A stretch of DNA of 64,000 bases from Marinomonas sp. UCMA 3892 (GTDB taxonomy: Bacteria; Pseudomonadota; Gammaproteobacteria; Pseudomonadales; Marinomonadaceae): positions 206,345 to 270,344 of the forward strand of contig NZ_PTXN01000009.1 in assembly GCF_012726345.1 (NCBI RefSeq), written 5' to 3'. The position numbers and the translations under genes are program-made. Below the pieces are notes generated by a model, which was not told the DNA's origin, searched no databases, and was given only the letters and a program-made list of their open reading frames with translations. Shown here one piece after another: positions 20,076 to 30,535 of this stretch (position 1 is its first letter; each line of letters starts with the position of its first letter).

Positions 20076-21650
20076 TTATCGAGAAACAGAAAAGCCCAAT
20101 AACGTATAGAAAATTATAGCAGAAAGTACAGCTGAGGCAGGAACAGTAATTACCCATGCTGCAGCAATACGTAACAAAGCAGAACGTTTCACTAATTCTT
20201 TCTTCGTTGCTTTCTTCAAGCCTTTACGCTCTTCAGATGAGATAGGAGATGAAGCTTGTGCGGCTTTCAACTCTTTCAAAATTGCACGCTTTTCTTCAAC
20301 ATCTGCCAATTTGAAACGCTTCACAAACTCTTGTGTTTGTTGGCCGTTGTGACCAGCAGACTCAGAGTGAGCAATAATCGACGCCAGTTTTTTCTCATAA
20401 GATTGCTTCAAATATTCACGTAAGAAGCCAACCCCAAAAATACCGCCCACAGCAATGTGAGTAGAACTAACAGGTAAACCAAACTGAGATGCAACAATGA
20501 CCGTAATCGCAGCAGCCATGGCAACACAAAAAGCCCGTGTTTTATCCAATTCAGTGATTTCAGAACCTACAGTCTTTATCAGTTTTGGCCCAAACAAAGC
20601 AAGACCAACAGCAATACCAATACCACCAACCATCATAATCCATAAAGGAATAGAGGCTTTACTAGAAACAGCACCAGTTAATAATGCATCATTAATAGCT
20701 GCTAGAGGCCCTATGGCGTTCGCAACATCATTCGCGCCATGGGCGAAGCTAAGCAAAGCAGCGGATACAATAAGAGGAAGAGTAAATAAACTATTCACAG
20801 CATCTTTATCATTTTTCAATGCAGTTGCCGCTTTATCAATCATAGGGCGAATGAGGAAATAAACGGTTAATGCAATTGCAAAAGCAATCATTGCCGCCGT
20901 AATAAAATCTAGCTTCCAAAGATGTTTAAGACCTTTAAGAATAAGATATGTTGAGAACGCCCAAACCATTAAACCAACTAATAAAGGGACAACCTTTTTA
21001 GCCGCATCAATCATGTCACTCTTATAGGTAATTGAACGTTTGATATACATTAAGAATAATGCAGCGATCACGCCACCCATCACTGGTGAAATGATCCAGC
21101 TAGCAACAATTGCAATCAACTTATCCCAATTCGCAATATCCCAACCGCCAGCCGCGATACCAGCACCAAGCACACCACCAACGATAGAATGAGTTGTCGA
21201 AACAGGAGCACCAAGATAGGTTGCTAAGTTAAGCCAAATTGCACCAGCTAATAAGGCAGCCATCATCACCCAAATAAAGGTTCCAGCGTCGCCAATCGAA
21301 TTAGGATTAATTATGCCATTTTTAATAGTACCAACAACTGTACCACCAGCAATCAAAGCACCGGCAGCTTCAAAAATAGCAGCTATTAAAATGGCGCCCG
21401 TCATTGATAAGGCTTTAGATCCTACCGCTGGCCCAACATTGTTGGCCACATCATTAGCGCCAATATTTACGGCCATGTAGGCGCCAATTGCCGCGGCGAT
21501 AGCTAATATAGATAAATTAGAAACCCCTACACCATTAGCTGAAGCATAAAAACCTGATGCCAAAACAAAGGCTAAGGCAATCAATACTCGGACAAACTCA
21601 TGACCACTCAATAACGTGGATTCTTCTTTCGGGTTATTTGTAAGATCCAT
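20076..21650 (-). CDS. pitA: inorganic phosphate transporter, PiT family
   Basis: Low-affinity phosphate symporter of 524 aa with about ten membrane segments. Both PiT signature repeats are present: NIGANDVANNVGPAVGSKAL in the N-terminal half and FAHGANDVANAIGPLAAI in the C-terminal half, each with GAPVSTTHSIVGG or GLPVSSTHIAVGG-like helices. The cytoplasmic loop around residues 415-470 is charged. It is separately transcribed, between terminators. Confidence 0.95.
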   Translation of the reverse strand: MDLTNNPKEESTLLSGHEFVRVLIALAFVLASGFYASANGVGVSNLSILAIAAAIGAYMAVNIGANDVANNVGPAVGSKALSMTGAILIAAIFEAAGALIAGGTVVGTIKNGIINPNSIGDAGTFIWVMMAALLAGAIWLNLATYLGAPVSTTHSIVGGVLGAGIAAGGWDIANWDKLIAIVASWIISPVMGGVIAALFLMYIKRSITYKSDMIDAAKKVVPLLVGLMVWAFSTYLILKGLKHLWKLDFITAAMIAFAIALTVYFLIRPMIDKAATALKNDKDAVNSLFTLPLIVSAALLSFAHGANDVANAIGPLAAINDALLTGAVSSKASIPLWIMMVGGIGIAVGLALFGPKLIKTVGSEITELDKTRAFCVAMAAAITVIVASQFGLPVSSTHIAVGGIFGVGFLREYLKQSYEKKLASIIAHSESAGHNGQQTQEFVKRFKLADVEEKRAILKELKAAQASSPISSEERKGLKKATKKELVKRSALLRIAAAWVITVPASAVLSAIIFYTLLGFSVSR

Positions 21651-21950
21651 ACGGGCTCTTCTTTCTATAATTAATCTATGCCAAACCGTTGATAGTTCAA
21701 ACTACGCTTAAACTACCTACGACATGCTTATCCTAGCATCCCAAATAAATTTGGCTCTCAATTCATCCCGTCACATTTTTGCAAAATGTAAATTCGGCGC
21801 CATTCTACACTGGGAGTCTTCAGATAAAAACCCCTAAACATGTTGTTAGCAGCAACTCGAAAAGGACAAAAAAAAGTGCCTTCAAAAGGCACTAGATAGA
21901 AAGATACTACAAAAATATGACTATTTTGTTACAAACATGACACAATCGAT
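21651..21950. other. intergenic region upstream of pitA
   Basis: 300 bp holding the pitA promoter on the minus strand and the sdaA terminator. I looked for an 11-bp-spaced Pho box here and did not find one, in contrast to the phoX upstream region. Confidence 0.4.
21867..21893 (-). terminator. sdaA terminator
   Basis: 8-bp stem 21875-21882 with 21886-21893 (loop caa). Read on the minus strand it is followed by eight T. Confidence 0.85.
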
Positions 21951-23333
21951 TTAGCACTCAATAACATTGACAGCCAATCCACCTCGCGACGTTTCTTTGT
22001 ACTTATCATTCATATCTCTACCAGTATCTCGCATGGTACGGATTACTTTATCTAAAGAAACGTAATGTGTCCCATCTCCTCGAAGTGCCATACTTGCAGA
22101 GTTAATGGCTTTAATTGAGGCCATAGCATTGCGTTCAATACAAGGCACTTGAACCAGACCACCTATTGGGTCACACGTAAGACCTAGGTTATGCTCCATG
22201 CCTATTTCTGCTGCGTTTTCTATTTGCTCAGGAGTGCCTCCCGTCGCTGCCGCTAATCCTGCCGCTGCCATAGCACAAGCCGATCCAACCTCCCCCTGAC
22301 AACCTACTTCCGCTCCAGAGATTGATGCATTCTCTTTAAACAAAAAGCCAATCGCTGCAGCAGTAAGGAAGAAGGTGATCACGCCCTCTTCACTCGAACG
22401 AGGACAAAATTCCCAGTAATAATGTAGTACTGCAGGGATAATACCAGCCGCGCCATTGGTTGGTGCCGTTACAACACGCCCCCCTCCAGCATTTTCTTCA
22501 TTAACTGCTAAGGCATAAAGATTGACCCAATCCATAGCCCCAAGTGAAGGCGTAATCATGTCCATGCGCGTCTTACTAGTTAAATCTCTATGTAAACTAG
22601 CAGCTCTTCGCTTAACTTTTAATCCACCAGGTAAAATACCTTCGTTGCGAATTCCTTGCTGTACGCAGTTTCTCATAACGGCCCAAATAGAAAGAATACC
22701 TTGTCTAATCTCTTCTTCAGTTCGCCAATGAGTTTCGTTTTCCATCATAATCTGCGCAATACTTTTGTCTTGCTCATGACAAAGTCGAATAAGCTCTTCT
22801 GCGCTATGGAAAACATGAGGAAGTTCTGTTGCATCCTCAACCAACGCCACATTTCCATGCTCATCTTCTTGTACAATGAAACCACCACCTACAGAGTAGA
22901 AAGTCGCTTGATGTATAACTTGACCTTCCACATCAAAAGCGACCAGTACCATGCCATTTGCATGAAAGTCTAAACGATCAACACGGTGATAAATGAGGTC
23001 TGTAGCGACATCAATAGAAATAGGCTGTTTTGACAATAAATTCAGCTGCGAAGAAAACTCTATTTGATCCACTCGTTCGTTTACACGACTAGGATCAATC
23101 ACATCAGGCAGCTCTCCTTCTAGCCCCATTAACACCGCAGTACCTGTGCCATGGCCTTTACCAGTAGCGCCAAGTGAGCCATATAAATCAATTTTTAAGC
23201 GACCAACTTTTGATAATAGATGTCGATCTTCTAATTGATGAGCAAATTGATTTGCAGCCACCATAGGGCCAACGGTATGCGAACTGGAAGGACCTATTCC
23301 TACTTTAAAAAGGTCAAATAAACTGATTGCCAT
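21951..23333 (-). CDS. sdaA: L-serine dehydratase (iron-sulfur type)
   Basis: Deaminates L-serine to pyruvate with a [4Fe-4S] cluster. The 460 aa protein starts [23 protein letters not shown], the usual SdaA N-terminus. Cluster cysteines are in [20 protein letters not shown] and [15 protein letters not shown]. The frame is open 23 codons further upstream, but the ATG at 23333 is preceded by GGAAAGG and gives the family length. The alpha and beta parts are fused, as in E. coli. Confidence 0.96.
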   Translation of the reverse strand: MAISLFDLFKVGIGPSSSHTVGPMVAANQFAHQLEDRHLLSKVGRLKIDLYGSLGATGKGHGTGTAVLMGLEGELPDVIDPSRVNERVDQIEFSSQLNLLSKQPISIDVATDLIYHRVDRLDFHANGMVLVAFDVEGQVIHQATFYSVGGGFIVQEDEHGNVALVEDATELPHVFHSAEELIRLCHEQDKSIAQIMMENETHWRTEEEIRQGILSIWAVMRNCVQQGIRNEGILPGGLKVKRRAASLHRDLTSKTRMDMITPSLGAMDWVNLYALAVNEENAGGGRVVTAPTNGAAGIIPAVLHYYWEFCPRSSEEGVITFFLTAAAIGFLFKENASISGAEVGCQGEVGSACAMAAAGLAAATGGTPEQIENAAEIGMEHNLGLTCDPIGGLVQVPCIERNAMASIKAINSASMALRGDGTHYVSLDKVIRTMRDTGRDMNDKYKETSRGGLAVNVIEC

Positions 23334-23546
23334 AGCCTTTCCCCCTGCCGACAGATAGGTTCTGCACGACGATAAAAATACAAAACACAAGTTCAATAGC
23401 AAAAGAAATTATCACTTATGAGATAAAGTTTCCAATTGGAAACAGTGTTTTTTGGCTATATAAATTACAAGCTCAGCAAAGAGTCAATTTATTGACGTTT
23501 AAAGACAATTGCACTAGTACTAAAACGAACACAGATAGATAAAAAG

Positions 23547-23578
23547 AAAAACCAAAAGGCCGGGGCCTTTTGGTTTTC
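23547..23578 (-). terminator. terminator after aldehyde dehydrogenase gene
   Basis: 14-bp inverted repeat aaaaccaaaaggcc/ggccttttggtttt (23548-23561 and 23564-23577), followed on the minus strand by a T-rich tract. Confidence 0.85.
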
Positions 23579-23617
23579 ATTATAAATCAAGTAAATTGGT
23601 AAGCTATTTTAGCTCAA

Positions 23618-25135
23618 TTAGAAGAAACCAAGCGGATTCACATCATAGCTTATCAGCATGTTTTTAGTTTGTTGGTAGTGCTCCAGAGCGATTTTATGAG
23701 TCTCACGACCAACACCAGATTTTTTATAACCACCAAAAGCAGAGTGAGCTGGATACTGGTGATAACAGTTCATCCAAACGCGACCGGCTTCTAGGTTACG
23801 CCCCATACGATACGCAAGGTTGGTATCACGTGTCCAAACCCCAGCACCTAAACCAAATTCACTGTCATTGGCGATAGCAAGTGCTTCAGCCTCGTCTTTA
23901 AACGTCGTCACACTGACAACTGGACCAAAGATTTCTTCTTGGAAGATACGCATGCTATTAGAGCCTTTGAACAAGGTTGGCTGTACATAGAAACCTTTAT
24001 CCAAACCATCTACCGATTCGATGCCACCACCAATTAATAGTTCTGCCCCCTCTTCTTTACCGATATCAATGTAACTCAATATTTTATCAAACTGCTGCTT
24101 AGATGCCTGAGCACCAACTTGCACGTCAGTATCCAATGGGTTGCCGCGTTTAATAGTTTTAGTACGTTCAATAACCAAGGCCATGAAGTCATCATAAATA
24201 GACTCATGGATCAAGGCACGAGATGGACAAGTACAAACTTCACCTTGGTTAAAGAAAGCCAACACCAAACCTTCAACACATTTGCTGATAAAAGCTTCTT
24301 CATGTTGCATGACGTCTGCAAAGTAGATATTCGGCGACTTACCACCTAACTCAACCGTAGAAGGAATGATATTCTCTGCCGCACATTTCAAAATATGCGA
24401 ACCAACTGGCGTCGACCCAGTAAAGGCAATTTTGGCAATACGTTTACTGGTCGCTAGCGCTTCACCCGCTTCTTTACCATAACCGTTGACGATATTAAGC
24501 ACACCTGGTGGTAGAAGATCCTGAATCACTTTGACCAATTCTAGTATAGAGGCTGGTGTTTGCTCTGCTGGTTTTAGAACCACACAGTTACCAGCGGCAA
24601 GCGCTGGAGCAAGTTTCCATGCAGCCATCAAGATCGGAAAGTTCCAAGGAATAATTTGACCAACAACACCTAATGGCTCGTGAAAATGATACGCCACAGT
24701 ATGTTCGTCTAACTCAGCCGTGCTGCCTTCTTGCGCACGTAAACAGCCAGCGAAATAACGAAAGTGATCTGCTGCTAAAGGAATATCTGCGTTCAAGGTT
24801 TCGCGAACTGCTTTACCATTGTCCCATGTTTCGGCTACAGCAAGTGCTTCTAGGTTTTGCTCGATGCGATCAGCAATTTTCAACAATATGTTGGAACGAT
24901 TAGTAACGGATGTTTTACCCCAAGACGCGCGTGCAGCGTGAGCAGCATCTAGGGCTAGATTGATGTCTTCTTCAGTAGAACGAGGAATTCGACAAAATAC
25001 TTCGCCATTAACAGGGCTAATATTATCAAAGTATTGACCTTTCACCGGTGCGACCCATTCACCGCCGATAAAATTGCCATACTCAGCTTCAAATGTAATA
25101 AGGCTACCGTTAGTACCAGGTTGTGCGTAGATCAT
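23618..25135 (-). CDS. NAD(P)-dependent aldehyde dehydrogenase (AldB/ExaC-like)
   Basis: Soluble aldehyde dehydrogenase of 505 aa. It has the active Glu motif [15 protein letters not shown] and the catalytic cysteine region [15 protein letters not shown]; the CTC triplet is typical of the acetaldehyde dehydrogenase AldB/ExaC group. The Rossmann part has [21 protein letters not shown] and GSTPVGSHI. It is divergent from an AraC-type regulator, which probably controls it. The likely role is acetaldehyde or similar aldehyde oxidation to the acid. Confidence 0.92.
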   Translation of the reverse strand: MIYAQPGTNGSLITFEAEYGNFIGGEWVAPVKGQYFDNISPVNGEVFCRIPRSTEEDINLALDAAHAARASWGKTSVTNRSNILLKIADRIEQNLEALAVAETWDNGKAVRETLNADIPLAADHFRYFAGCLRAQEGSTAELDEHTVAYHFHEPLGVVGQIIPWNFPILMAAWKLAPALAAGNCVVLKPAEQTPASILELVKVIQDLLPPGVLNIVNGYGKEAGEALATSKRIAKIAFTGSTPVGSHILKCAAENIIPSTVELGGKSPNIYFADVMQHEEAFISKCVEGLVLAFFNQGEVCTCPSRALIHESIYDDFMALVIERTKTIKRGNPLDTDVQVGAQASKQQFDKILSYIDIGKEEGAELLIGGGIESVDGLDKGFYVQPTLFKGSNSMRIFQEEIFGPVVSVTTFKDEAEALAIANDSEFGLGAGVWTRDTNLAYRMGRNLEAGRVWMNCYHQYPAHSAFGGYKKSGVGRETHKIALEHYQQTKNMLISYDVNPLGFF

Positions 25136-25429
25136 AAATATTCTCCATTCTTGTTGTTTTTATTTAAAGAGTACTTTGACGCCTGCTGCGCTCGCAACTT
25201 CATACAAAAGCCTCTTCAGGTTTTTAATCTTTGTTTTTAACCTTGATAGTAAGAGTAGGAAGAAAACGAAAAGAAAACTTGCCTGTGAGTCCATGAAACT
25301 TGTCTAGCGATCCATTTCTGCTGCGCTTTAGTATTGACCCACGAGCAAGCAAGAGTGATGATGAGTAAAAGATAATTCGCCACGCCGTACAATTAAAATA
25401 AAAAACATTGAGACAAAAGAGGTGTGTAA

Positions 25430-26353
25430 ATGAGTCGCTCAATCTCTACAGAGAAAATATTACTGCAACATAAACGCGCGCCAGTACAGTTGGTCGAAAA
25501 TCGTGTGTGTTTTGCTGGGCCACATTCCGAGCTAAGCATCTACGATACTTATGAGCAAGCACAAAAAGTCAGCTTAAAAGCCGACTCTTTACTTTATTGC
25601 GGAATGGTTACAGGAGCAAAAGTCATGCATACCAAAGAGCATGACAACATTCCCTTCTTGCCCCATGAATCTTTTATATTGGCACCAAAAGAAGAAGTCT
25701 TTATTGATTTCCCCGAAGCTCAATTTCATCGCCCAACGACATGCCTCACCATTGCAATTTCTCAAGAACGAGTAGCACAAATTTGTGATCGTATGAATGA
25801 CATTATGGTGGAGTCTTTCCCCTCTGGCGTCGCACTAGATCCAAACCAACACCTTCACACCTTACACACTCAAGCAACGCAGCAGGTCATCGATAGACTT
25901 ACCAGTGACTTTCTTCGCAATGATCCAGACAGAGATTTACTCGTCGATTTTGGTGTTAGTGAATTGGTCACTCGAATAATACGACATCATGGTCGAGATG
26001 CTCTATTACGCTTCACCCAACATTCACCGGATGCAAACGGTCTCACTTGTGTTATCCAATGGATCGAACAAAACCTAGCACAACCTTTAGATATAAATCA
26101 GCTAGCTAAAATGGCCTGCATGAGCCGTAGTCGCTTCTACGAAAGCTTTAAACGTCAACTAGGCTGCACGCCACTTGAATATCAACACCAACGCAGAATG
26201 AGCCGCGCTTACCAGCGCCTACAGGAAAAATGTTCGGTAACAGAAGTAAGTTATGAGTTAGGTTACTTAAGTTTGAGTCACTTTAGTCGACGTTTCCATC
26301 AGCACTTTGGTATGTCACCTCGTCAAGCGACACAAACTCAGCTCAACTCATAA
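25430..26353 (+). CDS. AraC family transcriptional regulator
   Basis: 307 aa. The N-terminal AraC_N-type ligand domain covers about 15-200. The C-terminal two-helix-turn-helix DNA-binding domain covers about 205-300, with DINQLAKMACMSRSRFYESF and the AraC signature SVTEVSYELGYLSLSHFSRRFHQHFG (in two parts). It is divergent from the aldehyde dehydrogenase across 294 bp; the combination is common for aldehyde-responsive activators. The effector is inferred only from the neighbour. Confidence 0.92.
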   Translation: MSRSISTEKILLQHKRAPVQLVENRVCFAGPHSELSIYDTYEQAQKVSLKADSLLYCGMVTGAKVMHTKEHDNIPFLPHESFILAPKEEVFIDFPEAQFHRPTTCLTIAISQERVAQICDRMNDIMVESFPSGVALDPNQHLHTLHTQATQQVIDRLTSDFLRNDPDRDLLVDFGVSELVTRIIRHHGRDALLRFTQHSPDANGLTCVIQWIEQNLAQPLDINQLAKMACMSRSRFYESFKRQLGCTPLEYQHQRRMSRAYQRLQEKCSVTEVSYELGYLSLSHFSRRFHQHFGMSPRQATQTQLNS

Positions 26354-26364
26354 CAAATATAAGA

Positions 26365-27582
26365 CTAAAAAATCTGCCTTAATTTCGACTTACAATATAT
26401 AAAGACACCCAGCATAAAGATTAAACTGAACATCAAAGCAAAAAATGGCACTAACTGCCCTAATTGATACAAAGAAGCCAGAGTGACGGGCCCTAATGCT
26501 GCCCCCAAGCCCTGCATAGAAGCATTCATGCTTGCTAAACGACTCTGTTGCTCATCTTTTACCAACAAAGTTTGCGCGGTTACTATTCCCGGAAACAAGA
26601 AACCAAAGCCTGCACCGAACAATCCCATGGCAAACAAAACACCAACGTAAGAATCTAAAAAGATAAACGCCAGTTGAGCCAGAACTCCGACGCCAACCCC
26701 AGAAAAAATCAAAGTCACAACACCAAGCTGAAATCGTGGTACCAATATCATTTGCACTAAAATACTAAAGCAAGACATGGTCATCATGGCAAATCCCAAC
26801 TGATGTGTTGTCTGAGCAACATCAAGCTGAAACCTATCCTGAATCAAAAAGCTCATAATTTGCTGAACACCTGTCATCGACAAAATAGACAAAGAAGACA
26901 TACACAAAAATGGCATAACTGGCTGAGCAAACCAATTGATCTTAGGTGGTTTCACAAATTGACGTACATGCTTAGTATCTTTAACAAAAAACGCTACCAG
27001 TAAAACGATACTCCCCGCCAAAAAAGCAATGATATAGAAAGGCGCAGTCAACCCTAAGCTACTCAATAAAGAAGCAAAAGCTGGACCTAAAATCATCCCT
27101 ATACTAAAAGATGCGCCAATCATAGCAATGGTAGAACTACGATGTTTAATGTCAGTATGAGCAATTAAATAAGTCTGAACAGAAGGTAAAACACCAGCAA
27201 TTCCAAGGGAAAAAATAATACGTAAACCAAACACCAAGTAATAAGTTTCCTCCGCAGATAAATTCTTAGCCAAGGCTTCTTGCAGCACAAACCCAGTCAG
27301 GGTAATGGTCACTGCGTAGCTACTCATACCGATAATCACCGAACGCACACGACCAATTCGATTAATGATGCCACCCCATAAAAATGCAGCAACAACAAAA
27401 GTTGCGGCACCAGCGGTAATAAGCGTACTGATTCGAACATCAGCCAAGCCAATTTCACGACCAATTGGTGGTAAAGACGTAAATATAAAAGACTGCCCAA
27501 TCCCTACTATCATCAAACAAGATAATAATAACCAACGGGACAAACGCTCATGAAGAGAGGAATAGGTTTCGGAATTAATCAA
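26365..27582 (-). CDS. MFS transporter
   Basis: 405 aa with about twelve hydrophobic segments and the motif-A-like loop GGIINRIGRVRSVIIGMSSY after helix 2. It resembles drug/H+ antiporters of the TetA-like group (GIAGVLPSVQTYLIAHT). The substrate is unknown. It is convergent with the AraC gene with an 11 bp gap and no clear terminator, so transcripts may overlap. Confidence 0.88.
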   Translation of the reverse strand: MINSETYSSLHERLSRWLLLSCLMIVGIGQSFIFTSLPPIGREIGLADVRISTLITAGAATFVVAAFLWGGIINRIGRVRSVIIGMSSYAVTITLTGFVLQEALAKNLSAEETYYLVFGLRIIFSLGIAGVLPSVQTYLIAHTDIKHRSSTIAMIGASFSIGMILGPAFASLLSSLGLTAPFYIIAFLAGSIVLLVAFFVKDTKHVRQFVKPPKINWFAQPVMPFLCMSSLSILSMTGVQQIMSFLIQDRFQLDVAQTTHQLGFAMMTMSCFSILVQMILVPRFQLGVVTLIFSGVGVGVLAQLAFIFLDSYVGVLFAMGLFGAGFGFLFPGIVTAQTLLVKDEQQSRLASMNASMQGLGAALGPVTLASLYQLGQLVPFFALMFSLIFMLGVFIYCKSKLRQIF

Positions 27583-27961
27583 TGCATATCCTTGATATCA
27601 AACTAGCAGTTCAGTCCGCCAGCAAAGCAGATCCATTTAAACAAACTTACCGAGGCAAGCTTGCGTTTAAAAGGGGCTATTTATCATCCAGATAAACTTG
27701 CCAATAAATTATCATATTTTGGGGCTTTTTTCTGGCCGTTGTGAGCCAAACCAAGGATTTAAAATGGAAATAACGACTATCAAGAAATAATCAGAAAAGC
27801 TTAGGTTTTATTTTTGCACCAGTGATAGAAAAATGCGTAAAATCCTTTTTTGTAATAAACGTATCTTCTCGCTCACTCCCGTTAAAAAATGGCCGAACTC
27901 CAGAGATTATCTGCTTAACGAGTGCGCTAATGACTGTTCAGCAATAAAAAGAAGGGAAATT
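27583..27961. other. divergent intergenic region between two MFS genes
   Basis: About 380 bp. An in-frame extension of the downstream gene begins at 27833, but its 43 codons (many Cys, Arg, Asn) do not look like a membrane protein start. I treat the region as promoter DNA for both genes and saw no clear operator. Confidence 0.4.
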
Positions 27962-29173
27962 ATGCCGCCGCTTTTTAAACACCCAAACTTTGTCCATTAC
28001 TGGATTGGGCAAATTGCCTCCTCATTTGCGTTTCAGATGCTAAGCGTTGGAATAGGCTGGCAAATGTACGACCTCACTAACAGTCCTATGGCTCTCGGTT
28101 TGGTCGGGCTTTGTCAATTCCTACCACAACTATTATTAACCTTAGTCGTCGGCCATGTGGCTGATCATTACAACCGTCGATTGATCTGTGTTTGTACTCG
28201 TTTATCAATGGCTATGACAGTCGGAATATTAGCCTATGGCAATATGTCATCGACAATTTCTGCCGAAATGATTTATCTCTGCGCGGCATTATTAGGCACG
28301 GCAAGAGCCTTTGAAATGCCAGCAAACCAAGCAATTTTACCAAACCTTATTCCTAACGAATTACTTTCTCGGGCAGTCAGTGCCATAGCCTCAGCACGCG
28401 AAATATCGGTCATTGCAGGTCCAGCTCTTGGTGGTCTCATTTATCTATTAGGTCCTACCACTCTATATCTTTCTAGCATGACCTTCTTTTTCATTTCATG
28501 CATTATCATGTTCTTTTTACATTACAATTTTACGGTAAAAAGTAAATCGCCTATCAGTATGACCCACCTGCTTGGCGGCATAACCTTCATCCGCGGCAAT
28601 AAGGTCATCTTAGGCTCAGTTTCCTTAGATATGTTTGCTGTTTTATTGGGTGGAGCAACCGCTCTATTACCTATTGTCGCCAAAGACATTCTCCATACAG
28701 GCCCTTGGGGGTTGGGGTTATTACGTTGCTCTCCTGCACTTGGCGCGCTGCTTATGTCTATCTACTTAGCCCGTCGACCTATCAAGCATAGTGTAGGTAA
28801 AATCATGTTCGCAGCAGTGGCTATTTTTGGTGCTGCAACCATTCTATTCGGTTTGTCTGAAAACCTTATTTTGTCGATGATTGCTTTAGTTCTCCTAGGC
28901 TTGTCTGACATGATCAGCGTTGTTATCCGCTCCACGCTTGTACAATTAGAAACCCCAGACGAAATGCGCGGTCGAGTCAGTGCCGCCAACTCAGTCTTTA
29001 TTGGCAGTTCCAATCAATTGGGAGAATTTGAATCTGGCGTAACTGCGGCATGGTTTGGTGTAGTTCCCGCGATTGTTATCGGTGGTGTTGGCACGATTGC
29101 CGTTGTGGGTCTTTGGATGTATTTATTTCCAACTTTGTTGAAACGTGACACCTTAGACAAAGAAAACGATTAA
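27962..29173 (+). CDS. MFS transporter (EntS/MFS_3-like)
   Basis: 403 aa with about twelve membrane helices. It starts PPLFKHPNFVHYWIGQIASSF and has the motif-A-like loop VVGHVADHYNRRLICV. The late motif ETPDEMRGRVSAANSVFIGSSNQLGEFESG (read in parts) is typical of the MFS_3/enterobactin-exporter group. Its substrate is unknown. The start is chosen at 27962 because AAGGGA lies seven bases upstream. Confidence 0.87.
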   Translation: MPPLFKHPNFVHYWIGQIASSFAFQMLSVGIGWQMYDLTNSPMALGLVGLCQFLPQLLLTLVVGHVADHYNRRLICVCTRLSMAMTVGILAYGNMSSTISAEMIYLCAALLGTARAFEMPANQAILPNLIPNELLSRAVSAIASAREISVIAGPALGGLIYLLGPTTLYLSSMTFFFISCIIMFFLHYNFTVKSKSPISMTHLLGGITFIRGNKVILGSVSLDMFAVLLGGATALLPIVAKDILHTGPWGLGLLRCSPALGALLMSIYLARRPIKHSVGKIMFAAVAIFGAATILFGLSENLILSMIALVLLGLSDMISVVIRSTLVQLETPDEMRGRVSAANSVFIGSSNQLGEFESGVTAAWFGVVPAIVIGGVGTIAVVGLWMYLFPTLLKRDTLDKEND

Positions 29174-29185
29174 CAAAGATGCACG

Positions 29186-29212
29186 ATCAGCTTGACACAA
29201 AGTCAGGCTGAT
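29186..29212 (+). terminator. weak hairpin after MFS gene
   Basis: 11-bp stem with one G-T pair, atcagcttgac/gtcaggctgat, 5-nt loop. There is no T tract, so it may be a transcript-end structure only. Confidence 0.4.
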
Positions 29213-29330
29213 AGCCTTAAAACGATGGATAATGAACTAACAATTACTCAGTCCAGTACATAAAATACCACTGTCAAAAATAAAGACTATTTGCCCTGAT
29301 TCAATGGCTAAATAAAATCGTACCAATCAT

Positions 29331-29606
29331 TTAACGCCACTTACGCTTATCTTTTTCAATAGTCTTCCATTTCCAGTTTGGCGCTTCACCTTTCCAGTAA
29401 TAACAAGCAATCAAAATAAGCGTGCTAATAACCATAGACACAGCCCATTTAAGCAGCTCAGCTTTTGGATCATTCACGATGCTAATAACGACGACAGTCA
29501 ACAGGTATAAGGCTAAAACAGTCCATCCCTGCCAAGTATTTGGCCTCCCCCACCCCCAGCCATTTTTTTTTGCTGGAAACCAAACTGCCTTCTTTTTATC
29601 CGTCAT
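29331..29606 (-). CDS. small two-helix membrane protein
   Basis: 90 aa of unknown function. An N-terminal soluble part carries the aromatic motif VWFPAKKNGWGWGRPNTWQGW, seen in a family of uncharacterised proteobacterial proteins. Two membrane helices (about 26-43 and 50-68) and a basic tail follow. The ATG at 29606 has GAGG upstream; the frame is open 15 codons further without a ribosome site. Confidence 0.78.
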   Translation of the reverse strand: MTDKKKAVWFPAKKNGWGWGRPNTWQGWTVLALYLLTVVVISIVNDPKAELLKWAVSMVISTLILIACYYWKGEAPNWKWKTIEKDKRKWR

Positions 29607-29669
29607 ATCTAAAACCTCAGAGCTGCTTAAAAATGCTATATGCTGAAACACTTTGCCCTAATTCAACTC

Positions 29670-29701
29670 ATAAAAAAAGAGCCTATATGTTTAGGCTCTT
29701 T
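29670..29701 (-). terminator. folE terminator
   Basis: 10-bp stem aaagagccta/taggctcttt (29676-29685 and 29692-29701). On the minus strand it is followed by a run of seven T. Confidence 0.85.
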
Positions 29702-29778
29702 AATTGAGAGAATACTTTGTATTTTAGCTTAGCGATTATCTAGATTGTTCATATCTTACAGCCCCTTATCTAGGACTC

Positions 29779-30462
29779 TTATCTTGCGAGGAATTCACCG
29801 CGCGTTTTGTCGCTGCGTTTAAAAAGTCCGCCTAGAGCAGTTGTTTGAGTCGAAGAGCTGGCATCCATAACGCCTCGTGCTTTTACACAATAATGCACAG
29901 CACTAATGCTTACCGCAACATTGTCTGTTTCAAGTAAAGCTTGCAAGGTGACTAAAATCTGCTGAGTAAGACGTTCTTGTACCTGAGGGCGCTGAGCAAA
30001 GAAGCGCACTATACGGTTGATTTTGGACAAACCGATAATCTTCGTTTTAGGTAAATAAGCAACTTTTGCTAAACCGTCAATAGTCACAAAATGATGTTCA
30101 CAAGTACTAGTGAAGCTGATGTCGCTGACTTTCACCATCTCATCTACTTGCATCTTATTTTCGATCACTGTGATTTTTGGAAACTGTGCGTAATCCAAAC
30201 CAGAAAAGATTTCTTTTACGTACATTTTAGCTATACGGTGTGGTGTTTCTGCCAAGCTATCGTCGGTCAAATCTAGACCAAGAGTTGTAACCACATCCTC
30301 AAAGGCACTTTTAATACGCTGGTATTTTTCTTCGCTTGTCAGGCCGTTATCAATCATCGGAGTTTCAAGGCCGCTGTTAATAAGAGCATCGCGTACTTTT
30401 ATAGCCGCATCAGACAATGCAGGCAGGTTTAAATTCGTTTGTTCAGCTGTGTTAGCTTTCAT
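29779..30462 (-). CDS. folE: GTP cyclohydrolase I
   Basis: Converts GTP to dihydroneopterin triphosphate. The 227 aa protein has an N-terminal extension like E. coli FolE (222 aa). Zinc ligands are in [12 protein letters not shown] (Cys, His) and [11 protein letters not shown] (Cys). Other core motifs are [20 protein letters not shown] and QERLTQQI. It lies 73 bp after folM in the same direction, which suggests a role in tetrahydromonapterin supply; a second folate-dedicated FolE may exist elsewhere. Confidence 0.96.
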   Translation of the reverse strand: MKANTAEQTNLNLPALSDAAIKVRDALINSGLETPMIDNGLTSEEKYQRIKSAFEDVVTTLGLDLTDDSLAETPHRIAKMYVKEIFSGLDYAQFPKITVIENKMQVDEMVKVSDISFTSTCEHHFVTIDGLAKVAYLPKTKIIGLSKINRIVRFFAQRPQVQERLTQQILVTLQALLETDNVAVSISAVHYCVKARGVMDASSSTQTTALGGLFKRSDKTRGEFLAR

Positions 30463-30535
30463 ATGTTTGTCCTAAGTTGCTTAACCCTGTCTCATGACAT
30501 GAAGGCGTTCAAAAAAAGAAGTCCCATTCAGTGAG

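Noticed and set aside
21651..21950. Pho box upstream of pitA
   Set aside because: No pair of TGTCA-type half sites at 11-bp spacing was found; only a single TGTGAC-like element.
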